A DNA stretch of 64,000 nt, taken from the NCBI RefSeq assembly GCF_018132105.1, contig NZ_JWHL01000014.1:1-64000 (forward strand), in the 5' to 3' direction. How positions within the stretch are numbered: the first letter of the stretch is position 1; each line of letters begins with the position of its first letter. A model generated the notes under the pieces. The model was not told the DNA's origin. It made no database searches and was given only the letters and a program-made list of their open reading frames with translations. Source of the DNA: Methanocalculus chunghsingensis (GTDB lineage: Archaea > Halobacteriota > Methanomicrobia > Methanomicrobiales > Methanocorpusculaceae). The position numbers and the translations under genes are program-made. This document shows positions 35,013 to 44,196 of this stretch, one piece after another.

Positions 35013-37010
35013 GTGGTGGCTTTCGATGAAGAGAAACAGAATGATCGCGATCTCCCGAAACCGGAGAGCGATCATTTCAGGGAGAACCAGAATACCACAC
35101 CACGAAAGAAAGATTTTTTCTCTTTTTTACGTCGAAAGGGAGAGCAGAAGAGCCCATCTGAACCCAACGACCCATCCAGGGAGGTGAACGATGACCGTAT
35201 CGTACAAGACCCGCTCCAGCAGATCCCTCCTCTCGAAGAGGCCGTGATCCTCCCGGAGAATCGCGAAGAGGAAGAGGCATTGCCCCCTGATGCACCCCCT
35301 TCACCTGATGAGACCCCGGAATCAGAGATGATCACTCCTGATGATCGTATAGGTGAAGAAGAGGAGGGGATCACCTTAACGCGCGCTGATCCGGTCGATG
35401 CCGCCGCTCAGGGACCCGGATTGCCGGAGAGGCGGTCACTCCTCAGAATCTTCGGGAAGAAAGAAGCAAGCCTCCTGATTCCGGAGTATGAATATGAGAC
35501 CATCGGGCCTCTTGTATCTGCCGTCCTGAAGGAGAAAGAGGAGGAGGTCGATTCGTACTGGATTGAACCCGGACTCTCCCTCGTATCGATCACGTACAAC
35601 AGAGAGACGAGGCTGAAGGAATATCATCTCTTCGAACCGATCCTGACAACATTTGAATATGAGCTGCTTGAACGGCTGTACGAGGATCTCCGCGATATCC
35701 TCATCCTGACGGATATTGAGATCCGGGAGAAGCCCGCCATCATCCTCTTCAGAAAGACTGAAGATCTCCTCCACCAGTATGGCCTGATCCTTGAGCCGGA
35801 GACGATGTACAAGATACGGTACTATCTGAAGAGGAACTTCCTCGGCTGGTCACGGATAGAGCCGCTGATGAAGGATCTCGATATTGAGGATATCTCCTGT
35901 GACGGACATGATATCCCGATCTTCCTTTACCACCGTGTCCATCGGAACATCAGAACTAATATCAGATTTCCGGAACGGCAACTGAATTCGCTTGCAATCA
36001 CCCTCGCCCAGCGATCAGGCAAGCATATCTCAATCGGAAACCCGATCCTTGATGCGACCCTCCCCGACGGCTCCCGCCTGCAACTGACGCTTGGAACCGA
36101 GGTGACGAGCCGGGGCTCATCATTCACCATCAGGAAGTTCAGGCCGGAGCCGTTCACCCCGGTGGAACTGATGGAGAAAGGTACCTTCACCGTCGATCAG
36201 CTCGTCTACTTCTGGCTTGCCATCGAGAACAACAAGAGCCTTCTGTATATTGGAGGAACCGCATCCGGGAAGACCTCGTCACTGAATGCGATGTCACTCT
36301 TCATCCCGCCGCTTGCAAAAGTCGTCTCGATAGAAGATACCCGTGAGATTATGCTTTACCGGGAGAACTGGATCGCCAGCGTCACCCGTGAATCGGTCTC
36401 ATCAGAGGGGAGCAGAAGCATCAATATGTTCGACCTCCTCAAAGCGGCGATGCGGCAGCGGCCGGAATATATCATTGTCGGCGAAGTACGTGGACCGGAG
36501 GCGCAGACCCTCTTCCAGGCGATGAACACCGGCCATACCACCTACTCGACGATGCATGCCGGCGGGGTTGATGCAACGATTCACCGTCTCGAATCCGAGC
36601 CCCTGAATGTGCCCAGGAACATGCTCCAGGCATTGAATATCATCTCGGTCCAGGCACTCATCTTCCGGGGAAGTGAACGGGTCAGGAGATGCCAGGAGAT
36701 CGTTGAGATCACAGGGATTGAACCAAACTCAGGGAATGTCCTCCTCAACAACGTCTTTGAGTATGATCCCGTCTCTGATCAGATGAAATATTCCGGGAGA
36801 TCCCATGTCTACTCTGCCATAGCCGCAAACAGGGGATGGAGCAGGGAAGAGCTCTCAGCTGAGATTGAACGCCGCAGGCAGGTGATCACTGCGATGCATG
36901 ACCAGGGAATAACTGATTTCAAATCAGTCTCAGAGATCTTCTCGGTCTTTGCGATCACCCCGGATCTGATCCTCGCAGAGATTGGGGATCTCAGGCAGGT
37001 CCTCACATGA
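35013..37010 (+). CDS. FlaI/TadA-like type IV filament or secretion ATPase
   Basis: The 665-residue protein begins at a GTG with a long acidic, proline-rich, probably disordered region (~1-150). A typical GspE/FlaI domain follows. Its features are SRIEPLMKDLDIEDISCDG, Walker A GGTASGKTS (~414-422), the Asp box IEDTREI, Walker B YIIVGEVRG and the His box GHTTYSTMHAG. It powers assembly of pili, archaella or secretion. Most archaellum FlaI proteins are shorter (~550), so the N-terminal extension is unusual. It overlaps the FlaJ-like gene by ATGA. No preflagellin or pilin gene is adjacent. Confidence 0.92.
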   Translation: MVAFDEEKQNDRDLPKPESDHFRENQNTTPRKKDFFSFLRRKGEQKSPSEPNDPSREVNDDRIVQDPLQQIPPLEEAVILPENREEEEALPPDAPPSPDETPESEMITPDDRIGEEEEGITLTRADPVDAAAQGPGLPERRSLLRIFGKKEASLLIPEYEYETIGPLVSAVLKEKEEEVDSYWIEPGLSLVSITYNRETRLKEYHLFEPILTTFEYELLERLYEDLRDILILTDIEIREKPAIILFRKTEDLLHQYGLILEPETMYKIRYYLKRNFLGWSRIEPLMKDLDIEDISCDGHDIPIFLYHRVHRNIRTNIRFPERQLNSLAITLAQRSGKHISIGNPILDATLPDGSRLQLTLGTEVTSRGSSFTIRKFRPEPFTPVELMEKGTFTVDQLVYFWLAIENNKSLLYIGGTASGKTSSLNAMSLFIPPLAKVVSIEDTREIMLYRENWIASVTRESVSSEGSRSINMFDLLKAAMRQRPEYIIVGEVRGPEAQTLFQAMNTGHTTYSTMHAGGVDATIHRLESEPLNVPRNMLQALNIISVQALIFRGSERVRRCQEIVEITGIEPNSGNVLLNNVFEYDPVSDQMKYSGRSHVYSAIAANRGWSREELSAEIERRRQVITAMHDQGITDFKSVSEIFSVFAITPDLILAEIGDLRQVLT

Positions 37011-38941
37011 TGTTGTACGAACGGATCCGGCGGCTTGCCCGCCGTGACCCTCTCCGGTTCCAGCATATCAGAAATGATATCCTCTCCGCACGGATGGGGA
37101 TCACCGTCGAGCGGTTCTTTTTTAATGCCCTCCTTATGGGATGCCTGACGGGTGGTATCTTCGGTATTCTCTTCTTCTTCCTTGCGGGTGTCTTTGAACC
37201 GATCGTCATATCACAGGCCGCCTATGAGTTCTCCCGCCAGAACCTCCTGAGAGTACCGCTCCTTGGTGAGCTTCCATTTGAGGATCTCCTCTTCCGGAGT
37301 GTTGCATCAATTATCATATTCTGCATATCCGCCTATGCCGCCTTCCGGTTAGCACTTGCATTTCCGGCCCTTGTAAAATCCAATCGTGCAACACGAATTA
37401 ACCTGACACTCCACAATGCCGTCGCCTATATGTATGCGATGAGGAGGGGAGGGGCAGAACTGATCGAGATCTTCCGGTCACTCTCTGAGAACGCTCATGT
37501 CTATGGAGAGGTCTCACTTGAATTTCGGCAGGTGGTCAGGGACTGTGATTTCTTCGGCCATGATATCGTCTCCGCACTCCGTGAACTTCAGCTCTCCACA
37601 CCGTCTGCAAAGATGAAGGACTTCATCCAGGATCTCCTCTCGGTCATCGAGAGCGGGGGGAACATGACAGGGTTCCTCCAGGCAAAGGTCAATCTCTACC
37701 AGGATGAGGCACGGTTTGAGCAGAAACAGTTTCTAAGCACCCTCTCCCTCGTGGCAGAAGGGTATGTCACCCTCTTCGTCGCCGGGCCACTCTTCCTGAT
37801 CATTGTCATGGTTGTTATGGGGATGATGGGGCCTGGCGCACTGATGCAGCTCAACATCGTCATTTATGCCTTGATACCTATCGGAACAGCGATCTTCATC
37901 GTCTTCATCGATATGATCACCTCCCAGCCTGATAAGGTGCAGCGGTATTCAATCGTCCAGGAGCTGCATGAGTACCCCGATGTCAGGGTCAGGGATATAC
38001 AGAAAAGTCATGAGAAAGGACTCATCGAGAGGCTGAAAAAGTACGACAGAATGACACGGGTTCGCGAGTTCTTCTCAGATCCCCTTCATTACTTTCTTGT
38101 CCTTCCAAGTCGGGTCTTTTACTTCACCGTCCCGATTGGGATAATCTATCTCACCTTCTGGTATCTTCAGATCCCCGATTATGGGAATACCGAGCTCTTC
38201 ATCCGGGTATTTGACGATTACGTCATCGCCACATTCCTCATCATCTTCGGCCCGTATGCCATTGCACATACCATCTGGAGCAGGCGGATCAGTGAGATCG
38301 AAGCATCACTCCCCGACTTCCTCCAGCGGCTGGCAGGGATCAATGAGGTCGGCCTCACTATTGCCAAGGCACTCTCAATCCTCGTCAGGACGAATCTCGG
38401 CCTTCTCAGTTATGAGATCAAAAAGATCAAGCGTGATCTCGAATGGGGTGCCAATGTGGAAGATGCTCTTGTCAGGTTTGAGGAACGCCTCTCAACACCA
38501 TCCATCTCCCGCACAGTCACCCTGATCACGCGTGCAAGCGCGATGAGCGGCGAGATCGGACAGGTACTCAACATCGCCGCAAGTGATGCCGAGATGAGCG
38601 AGACCCTCAAGAGAGAACGGGGAGGGGAGATGTTCCTTTATACCGCCGTCGTCTACCTTGCCTTCTTTGTCTTCATCTTCGTCGTGATGGTCATCGGAAC
38701 CCAGTTCCTTCCGGTCATTGAGATGGCAGATACCGATAGTGCACCTGCCGGGACAGCCTTCTCGGCAGTCGGTGCGATATCAGCACTCACCTACGGCCGG
38801 CTCTTCTACCATGCCGTTGTCATCCAGGCGATCTGTTCAGGACTCCTCGCAGGGCTGATGGGCGAATCGACACTGGCTGCCGGCGTCAAGCATTCCTGTA
38901 TCATGGTCCTTGCGGCCTTTGTGATTTTTGCAATCTTTTAA
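37007..38941 (+). CDS. FlaJ/TadC-like polytopic membrane platform protein
   Basis: 644 residues with two type II secretion F-type domains (around ~130-270 and ~440-560) among about nine transmembrane helices, and a charged cytoplasmic middle (~320-360). AYMYAMRRGGAELIEIFRSL and LAGINEVGLTIAKALSIL are the repeated F-domain signatures, and FIQDLLSVIESGGNMTGFL is also typical. It would form the membrane base that the FlaI-like ATPase drives. The gene is translationally coupled to that ATPase. It is followed by an independent promoter for the next operon. Confidence 0.9.
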   Translation: MMLYERIRRLARRDPLRFQHIRNDILSARMGITVERFFFNALLMGCLTGGIFGILFFFLAGVFEPIVISQAAYEFSRQNLLRVPLLGELPFEDLLFRSVASIIIFCISAYAAFRLALAFPALVKSNRATRINLTLHNAVAYMYAMRRGGAELIEIFRSLSENAHVYGEVSLEFRQVVRDCDFFGHDIVSALRELQLSTPSAKMKDFIQDLLSVIESGGNMTGFLQAKVNLYQDEARFEQKQFLSTLSLVAEGYVTLFVAGPLFLIIVMVVMGMMGPGALMQLNIVIYALIPIGTAIFIVFIDMITSQPDKVQRYSIVQELHEYPDVRVRDIQKSHEKGLIERLKKYDRMTRVREFFSDPLHYFLVLPSRVFYFTVPIGIIYLTFWYLQIPDYGNTELFIRVFDDYVIATFLIIFGPYAIAHTIWSRRISEIEASLPDFLQRLAGINEVGLTIAKALSILVRTNLGLLSYEIKKIKRDLEWGANVEDALVRFEERLSTPSISRTVTLITRASAMSGEIGQVLNIAASDAEMSETLKRERGGEMFLYTAVVYLAFFVFIFVVMVIGTQFLPVIEMADTDSAPAGTAFSAVGAISALTYGRLFYHAVVIQAICSGLLAGLMGESTLAAGVKHSCIMVLAAFVIFAIF

Positions 38942-38959
38942 TCGGAAACTTTTCTGCGA

Positions 38960-39000
38960 TACCCTTATTATATCTCTACGGGAAAAGAAACGTAGGTGAT
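38960..39000 (+). promoter_or_regulatory. Promoter and ribosome site before the zinc-ribbon gene
   Basis: CTTATTATATCTC, centred near 38969, is a TATA-like element. Transcription would start near 38996, just before or within the AGGTGA at 38993-38998 that precedes the ATG at 39007. The leader would be about 10 bases. Confidence 0.4.
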
Positions 39001-39006
39001 TGAACC

Positions 39007-39162
39007 ATGTGTACTGTTGGTGGAGCCCATGATGTGGAGATGGAAGAGGATCGGGTAAAGGGGAAGGATTACCGGTGCCGTGACTGCAATGCAACCTTCA
39101 AAGCGGTTGGGAAACATCCCATCTGTCCGACCTGCCAGTCCGATAACCTCACAGAAGCATGA
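39007..39162 (+). CDS. 51-residue zinc-ribbon protein
   Basis: A short gene reading MCTVGGAHDVEMEEDRVKGK and then DYRCRDCNATFKAV with a second pair, CPTC, at the end. Cys24/Cys27 and Cys40/Cys43 form a rubredoxin- or zinc-ribbon-like site. AGGTGA lies upstream and the stop overlaps the next start in ATGA at 39159-39162. Both argue that it is a real gene although it is below common length cutoffs. Function unknown. It could bind zinc or act with the protein encoded next. Confidence 0.75.
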   Translation: MCTVGGAHDVEMEEDRVKGKDYRCRDCNATFKAVGKHPICPTCQSDNLTEA

Positions 39163-39638
39163 TCCTGACACCAGGTGATCGTGCAGTCCTCATCAGAGGA
39201 CATACTTCTTTTCTCATTGTTGCCCGGGCAGGGAGGCGCTTTCCCCTCATCATCGATACCTTCGATGACGAATTTGTCCAGGGTATTATGCCTGATGACA
39301 TCATCGCCGTCTCTGCACCCGAAGGAGGGTTTGTCCGGCCGGCACAGTATCTTCTTGATCTCGTCCGGCTCTATGATCAACCCCTTCTGGTTCTTCCAAA
39401 AGAGCATCCGGGATCAAAAAGGCTCAGATATCTTCTATCAGCAGGCCCGGAGATCCACCTCTCATGCGGGATAATCCGGGGCACACATCCAGAGCAGCAT
39501 CTCCTCTGTTCAGGTGAAGATCTCTCCGGAGGCGTATTATCCGGCAAAGATGGCGTTATTTTTGTTGAAAACCTTTCTGGGGTAAAATCATGGAGCTATC
39601 TCCCGAATGAGCCTCTGGAAACAGAACAACAATTATAA
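39159..39638 (+). CDS. Conserved-looking protein of unknown function upstream of the ATP synthase operon
   Basis: 159 residues, soluble, with no signal peptide or membrane helix. It starts with a compact beta-rich part (GDRAVLIRGHTSFLIVARAG) and has AQYLLDLVRLYDQPLLVLPK, suggesting an alpha/beta fold. I do not recognise a family or catalytic motif. It is coupled to the zinc-ribbon gene by ATGA and lies 46 bases before ahaH on the same strand. Codon use matches the neighbours. A regulatory or assembly role for the ATP synthase is possible only by position. Confidence 0.7.
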   Translation: MILTPGDRAVLIRGHTSFLIVARAGRRFPLIIDTFDDEFVQGIMPDDIIAVSAPEGGFVRPAQYLLDLVRLYDQPLLVLPKEHPGSKRLRYLLSAGPEIHLSCGIIRGTHPEQHLLCSGEDLSGGVLSGKDGVIFVENLSGVKSWSYLPNEPLETEQQL

Positions 39639-39640
39639 GA
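39626..39640 (+). promoter_or_regulatory. Possible TATA element of the aha operon
   Basis: AACAATTATAAGAGC overlaps the end of the preceding gene. The predicted start near 39660 leaves a ~25-base leader containing GAGAGGAGGG, a strong ribosome site, before the ahaH ATG at 39685. Confidence 0.4.
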
Positions 39641-39684
39641 GCTTCCATCAACCAATTATTCTGTTGCCGTGAGAGGAGGGTTGG

Positions 39685-40014
39685 ATGAAAACTGAGGTTC
39701 TGAAGAGCATCAAAAAGACCGAAGAAGAGTACCGTCTGATGATCGAAAAAGCATCGGCTGAGCGTGAGCAGATCATTGCAAATGCCCGGGTTGAAGCTGA
39801 TAATCAGATTGCCAAGGCGGCATCTGTCGCCGAGGAGTACAAGAAGAAGCGTCTCACAGATGCACGAAACGAAGCTGCAAAGAAGCATTCCCTAATCCTG
39901 GAGGAAGGCAGAAAGCAAGCTGAATCACTCAGATCAAAGGGTAATAAGCGACAGAAAGAAGCTGTTTCTTTACTCATCGAGAGATTCAAGGAGAGAGTTC
40001 ATGTTACAGCCTAA
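39685..40014 (+). CDS. ahaH: A-type ATP synthase subunit H
   Basis: A 109-residue, almost wholly helical coiled-coil protein (EEEYRLMIEKASAEREQIIA, many Glu, Lys and Ala). It has the size and position of subunit H, which pairs with subunit E to form the peripheral stalks of the A1AO ATP synthase. A strong GAGGAGG site precedes it. Its end overlaps the start of ahaI by 14 bases, as is common for the first two genes of this operon in methanogens. Confidence 0.9.
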   Translation: MKTEVLKSIKKTEEEYRLMIEKASAEREQIIANARVEADNQIAKAASVAEEYKKKRLTDARNEAAKKHSLILEEGRKQAESLRSKGNKRQKEAVSLLIERFKERVHVTA

Positions 40015-41974
40015 GACGATGACGCGTCTGCTCATTGTTGGATCAAAGGAGCAGATGTCGTCAGCTGTGACTGAACTATATCGTCATCACCTATTTCACA
40101 TCACCGATTATACCGATCAGGGGAAAGAAGGGTTTGAAGGAGTCCGAATCGGACAGCCGATGGCAGGAGCAACTGAGCTCTCAACCGATCTCATCAAGAT
40201 CCGGTCCATCGAGAATACCTTCGGACTGACACCTGACGATTATCTCGGCGCCCCGAAACGTCCTGCGGCCTCGATCAGAGAGATTATCGAGCGTGACCTA
40301 CCAAAAATTGAAGAAAAGGTCAGCAATCTCACGGCACAGCGATCATCGGCCGAAGCACGAATCAGGGTAAACGAACAGCGTATCGCAGAGTTAGAGCCCT
40401 TCTCCGTGATACCACTGGAACTTGGTTTATATCATGGATATGATTCCATATCAGTCATCGCAGGACGAACATCCCGCGACATCGATATTCCTGTTCCACA
40501 TGAAAAATTCTACACACCCGCCAAGAGTGGCGGCACAATGGTCATCTTCTTTAAAAACGGAGATCGGAGTGCCGTCGAAGAGGCTCTGGGGAACGCAGAA
40601 TTCCAACAGATCCCGATTCCGGCGGAGGATGGATCTGTCCGACAGAAGATCGACCAGTACAGGTCAGAGATCTCTACCTTAAACGCAGAGATTGCGGAGA
40701 TCGACCGGAAGATTGAAACACTCAAATCCGAGAACGGGCAGTTCCTCGCAGCATGTGACGAGGTTCTGAGTGCAGATGTCGAGCAGGCAGAAGCGCCACT
40801 CAGGTTCGCAACCACCGAGCTCATCTTCATCGCCGATGGCTGGGTGCCGACGGGTGATGTAGAGACCGTCAAATCCGGGCTGTCACAGGCAACCGGCGAC
40901 CGGATCCTTGTGATGGAAGCGGAAGAGAGTGCGGGTGAACAGAGCAAACCACCGGTTGAGTATAACAACCCGGATTTTGCAAAACCGACACAGACGATTG
41001 TGGATATTTATTCACGACCCAAGTATGACGAACTTGATCCGACATTGATGATTGCGATCATATTCCCATTATTCTTCGGAATTATTCTTGGAGATATAGG
41101 GTATGGATTGGTTCTGCTTGGTCTTGCACTCGGTCTGAAACGGGTGCTGAAAGGTGAAACTGTCGAACATCTACTCAATGTTCTAAGAAACGCCAGTATA
41201 TCAGCCATCATATTTGGTGTCATATATGCCGAGATATTCGGTGCTCATCCAGGTGCCCTGGATATTGAGCTCTGGGAACCACTTCTGAGCAGACACCTGC
41301 TTATCGGATCACACGCCCATCACCAGGGTGATATCGCTGTTCTTCTGGTATTTGCAGTATGGCTGGGCATTCTTCAAATGACCATGGGTAGATGCATGGG
41401 AGTTGTCAACCATTATCGTCACCGTGATATGGTACATGTCATGGGACAGGTTGGCTGGATAGCATTAATGTGGGGTGCACTCCTCCTTATCTGGTCTATT
41501 GCAGCGATTCCGCTGATGCCTGACCTGACGATGCTCCCGGCAGTTGTAATGGGACTGAATGCAGCAGGTATTATTGGTCTTCTGCTTCTTGTGGCAGGAA
41601 CCATTGCAGTCATGAGAGAATCTCCTCTCGAACTTATTGAGATCCCCTCGATCGTCAGCCATGCGCTCTCCTATACGCGTCTTGCCGCTGTCGGTCTTTC
41701 ATCAGTGGCGATTGCAATGGTGGTAAACTTCATCGCTATCGAGATGCTCATTGAGCCAAACCTCAAAGAGCTGACCGTTGTCGGAATTATCATTATTGTG
41801 GTCGGAATTGCCGTCCTTCTCGTAGGCCATCTTCTCAATACGGCACTTGGTCTCCTTGGAGGCGGTCTGCAGTCTCTCAGGTTGCAGTACGTTGAGTTCT
41901 TCACCAAATTCTACAAAGGCGGTGGAGAGAAGTATAAACCATTTGGAATGAAAAAGAGATTAACGGAGGATTAA
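40001..41974 (+). CDS. ahaI: A-type ATP synthase subunit I (a-subunit)
   Basis: 657 residues. The N-terminal half (to ~350) is cytoplasmic and coiled-coil, with MTRLLIVGSKEQM at the start; it connects the peripheral stalks. The C-terminal half has about seven to eight membrane helices, starting with LMIAIIFPLFFGIILGDIGYG. It includes SHALSYTRLAAVGLSSVAIA, where the conserved Arg faces the rotor glutamate, and ends with the typical LQYVEFFTKFYKGGG. This is the stator channel for ion translocation. The sequence alone does not settle whether protons or sodium ions are used. Confidence 0.96.
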   Translation: MLQPKTMTRLLIVGSKEQMSSAVTELYRHHLFHITDYTDQGKEGFEGVRIGQPMAGATELSTDLIKIRSIENTFGLTPDDYLGAPKRPAASIREIIERDLPKIEEKVSNLTAQRSSAEARIRVNEQRIAELEPFSVIPLELGLYHGYDSISVIAGRTSRDIDIPVPHEKFYTPAKSGGTMVIFFKNGDRSAVEEALGNAEFQQIPIPAEDGSVRQKIDQYRSEISTLNAEIAEIDRKIETLKSENGQFLAACDEVLSADVEQAEAPLRFATTELIFIADGWVPTGDVETVKSGLSQATGDRILVMEAEESAGEQSKPPVEYNNPDFAKPTQTIVDIYSRPKYDELDPTLMIAIIFPLFFGIILGDIGYGLVLLGLALGLKRVLKGETVEHLLNVLRNASISAIIFGVIYAEIFGAHPGALDIELWEPLLSRHLLIGSHAHHQGDIAVLLVFAVWLGILQMTMGRCMGVVNHYRHRDMVHVMGQVGWIALMWGALLLIWSIAAIPLMPDLTMLPAVVMGLNAAGIIGLLLLVAGTIAVMRESPLELIEIPSIVSHALSYTRLAAVGLSSVAIAMVVNFIAIEMLIEPNLKELTVVGIIIIVVGIAVLLVGHLLNTALGLLGGGLQSLRLQYVEFFTKFYKGGGEKYKPFGMKKRLTED

Positions 41975-41976
41975 AA

Positions 41977-42231
41977 ATGGATTTAGCAACAGCAATCGTA
42001 ACAGTTGAAATGGTCGAAGCATCGCAGATGGGTATGAAGGCACTTGGAGCCGGACTTGCAGTAGGTCTCACCGGTATTGGTGCCGGTGTTGCCGAAATGG
42101 GTATCGGTGCAGCTGCTGTAGGTGCAACCGCAGAGAACAAGGATATCTTCGGTCTGGCACTTCTGCTTACGGTTATTCCGGAAACGATCGTCATCTTCGG
42201 CCTTGTTGTCTCACTGCTGATCCTGTTCTGA
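41977..42231 (+). CDS. ahaK: A-type ATP synthase subunit K (rotor c-subunit)
   Basis: 84 residues forming one helical hairpin: glycine-rich ALGAGLAVGLTGIGAGVAEM and the second helix LLLTVIPETIVIFGLVVSLL. The ion-binding carboxylate is Glu69 after Pro68. A single hairpin per gene means an 8-kDa two-helix c-subunit, unlike the multi-hairpin fused versions in some hydrogenotrophic methanogens such as Methanocaldococcus. A GGAGG site sits just before the start, inside the end of ahaI. Confidence 0.96.
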   Translation: MDLATAIVTVEMVEASQMGMKALGAGLAVGLTGIGAGVAEMGIGAAAVGATAENKDIFGLALLLTVIPETIVIFGLVVSLLILF

Positions 42232-42243
42232 GTGGAGCCGACA

Positions 42244-42822
42244 ATGGGACTAGAAGTTGTCGCAGAAGAGATCAGGGAGAAGGGGCAGAGAGAAGCCACT
42301 GCTATCCGGAATGAGGCCAACGAAGAGGCCCAACGGATCATAGCTGCAGCAGCAGAAAAGGCATTGTTGATCAAACAGGATGCAGAGACAGAGATAGAGC
42401 GGCAGATCGGCCAGATGATGGCACAGGAGATCTCAGCCGCAAATCTCCTCGTCAAGCGTGAAGTCCTCAACGCGCAGAAAGAGATGCTCGATGAGATCTA
42501 TAACGAGACGAAGGTCGCTATATCAGAGCTTTCCGAGACCGCCCATGCAAAGGCGGTCCGCGAACTCCTCAAGGCGATCGTTAAGGAGATCAAAGAAGGA
42601 CGTGTCTTCTGCAACAGTCGTGATAAACAAGCCGTGGAGGCTGCCCTCTCCGAACTGAAGACTCTGAGCGGATACTCGTTTGGCGGTGTCATCGATATCG
42701 ATGGTGGCGTCGTTGTCAAAAGTGCAGACGATCAGCTGACCATAGACCTCAGCTATCAGACCTTCCTCGACGAAGTCTGGGAATCCGGGTTAAAAGACGC
42801 CTCGGATATTCTCTTTGGGTAG
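42244..42822 (+). CDS. ahaE: A-type ATP synthase subunit E
   Basis: 192 residues from the ATG at 42244 (MGLEVVAEEIREK), with GGAG six bases upstream. A GTG at 42232, right after the ahaK stop, would add four residues but has no ribosome site. The N-terminal half is a long Glu/Ala-rich helix that pairs with subunit H. The C-terminal half is globular with GGVIDIDGGVVVKSADDQLT, the contact region for the A1 head. This is the peripheral stalk. Confidence 0.93.
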   Translation: MGLEVVAEEIREKGQREATAIRNEANEEAQRIIAAAAEKALLIKQDAETEIERQIGQMMAQEISAANLLVKREVLNAQKEMLDEIYNETKVAISELSETAHAKAVRELLKAIVKEIKEGRVFCNSRDKQAVEAALSELKTLSGYSFGGVIDIDGGVVVKSADDQLTIDLSYQTFLDEVWESGLKDASDILFG

Positions 42823-42835
42823 GGGGAATGAGCTG

Positions 42836-43894
42836 ATGTCTGTGGTGACTGGCGGAACAGCGCCCTATGTCTACGTCTGCACGCGAATGCGTGTCCGTAA
42901 ATCCAAACTGCTCCCGCGAGAAGAATACCTCCGGATGCTCAATATGAGCCTTCCCCAGATCACCCGTCATATCGAGGAGATGGAGTATAAACGGGAGATC
43001 GATGAGCTTGCCGCATCCTTCGACGGGATAGATCTCGTCGAGGAGGCACTCTCCTGGAATCTCGCAAAAGAGTTCCAGAAGATTCTGGAGATCACCCCTG
43101 GCATCCTTAAGCAGTTCACCAAATCCTATCTCCGCAGGTGGGACATCCAGAATGTTCTCACCATCATCCGTGGTAAGAACCAGGGGATGAAAGCAGGGAA
43201 GATCAAGGAAGTCGTCGTACCGGCTGGATCACTCGATGTACAGTTCCTGGACCGGATGATCTCAGAAGAGTCCAGCGAACGTGCAATCGAGATGCTCAAA
43301 GGGCTCCCCCTCTATGCCGTCATCGAACGGGAGCTGCCTGCCGCGATCGAGAAGGGATCCTTTGGACGACTTGAGAACGAACTCTACCGCCAGTTCTATG
43401 CCGATCTCATTAATGAGGCATCCGGCGGACTGAAGGGTGGAGATCAGTTCCTCAAATCCATCCAGCTGGATATCGATACCAGAAATATCAAGACAATCTT
43501 CAGGCTGAGAGGGCATGTCAGCTCACAGGAAGAGATGGAAGGTCTTTTCATTCCCGGTGCCTCGTTCAGCGAAGAAGAACTCAGGCGGCTCTCACAGATG
43601 GAGAGTATCGATGAACTTATTGATGCTCTGAAGAAGAAGGTAAGGAGCTCCACACTTGTTGAGGTCCTGGAGGGGCTTCGTGAAGAGAAACCCATTCATG
43701 AAGTCGAAAATGCCCTGATCCGTGCACAGCTTGAGTATATGGATCGGCTCTCGAAGAGAAATCCATTCTCAATTCATCCGATTCTCGTCTATCTTGAGAA
43801 GAAGAAGTATGAGGTGACGAATCTTCGGGCACTCGCACGGGGGAAGCAGGCAAACCTTCCTGCTGAGAGGATCGAGAACTATCTGGTGATATGA
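42836..43894 (+). CDS. ahaC: A-type ATP synthase subunit C
   Basis: 352 residues from the ATG at 42836 ([20 protein letters not shown]), nine bases after AGGGGG. A longer frame from 42815 would overlap ahaE and is not needed. The protein is helical with the repeated three-part funnel structure of subunit C/d, which joins the rotor ring to the central stalk ([28 protein letters not shown]). It ends overlapping ahaF by ATGA. Confidence 0.93.
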   Translation: MSVVTGGTAPYVYVCTRMRVRKSKLLPREEYLRMLNMSLPQITRHIEEMEYKREIDELAASFDGIDLVEEALSWNLAKEFQKILEITPGILKQFTKSYLRRWDIQNVLTIIRGKNQGMKAGKIKEVVVPAGSLDVQFLDRMISEESSERAIEMLKGLPLYAVIERELPAAIEKGSFGRLENELYRQFYADLINEASGGLKGGDQFLKSIQLDIDTRNIKTIFRLRGHVSSQEEMEGLFIPGASFSEEELRRLSQMESIDELIDALKKKVRSSTLVEVLEGLREEKPIHEVENALIRAQLEYMDRLSKRNPFSIHPILVYLEKKKYEVTNLRALARGKQANLPAERIENYLVI

Positions 43895-44196
43895 TGGAGA
43901 TCGCAGTAATCGGAAAAGATGAGTTTATTCTTGGCTTCCGGCTCGCAGGGATTCATAAGACCTATGCAGCTGAAACCCCGGAGAAACTCACAGAGGCGAT
44001 CACTCGGACCCTTGAGGATCCGAATGTGGGCATCCTCGTCCTCCAGAGTACAGATATGGAACAGGTCCCGAGAAAACTCCAGGTAGCCCTCGAGAACTCG
44101 GTGAAACCAACCGTCATCTCCATCGGTGGCGAAACAGGTGGTCTCTCCCTGAGAGAGCGGATAAAGCGATCAGTGGGTGTTGATCTGTGGAAGTAA
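43891..44196 (+). CDS. ahaF: A-type ATP synthase subunit F
   Basis: A 101-residue Rossmann-like protein with [18 protein letters not shown], the family start, and [10 protein letters not shown] in the middle. Subunit F is part of the central stalk and regulates turnover. Its ATG (43891 or the next codon) overlaps the ahaC stop, and its end overlaps the GTG start of ahaA by ten bases. Confidence 0.94.
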   Translation: MMEIAVIGKDEFILGFRLAGIHKTYAAETPEKLTEAITRTLEDPNVGILVLQSTDMEQVPRKLQVALENSVKPTVISIGGETGGLSLRERIKRSVGVDLWK

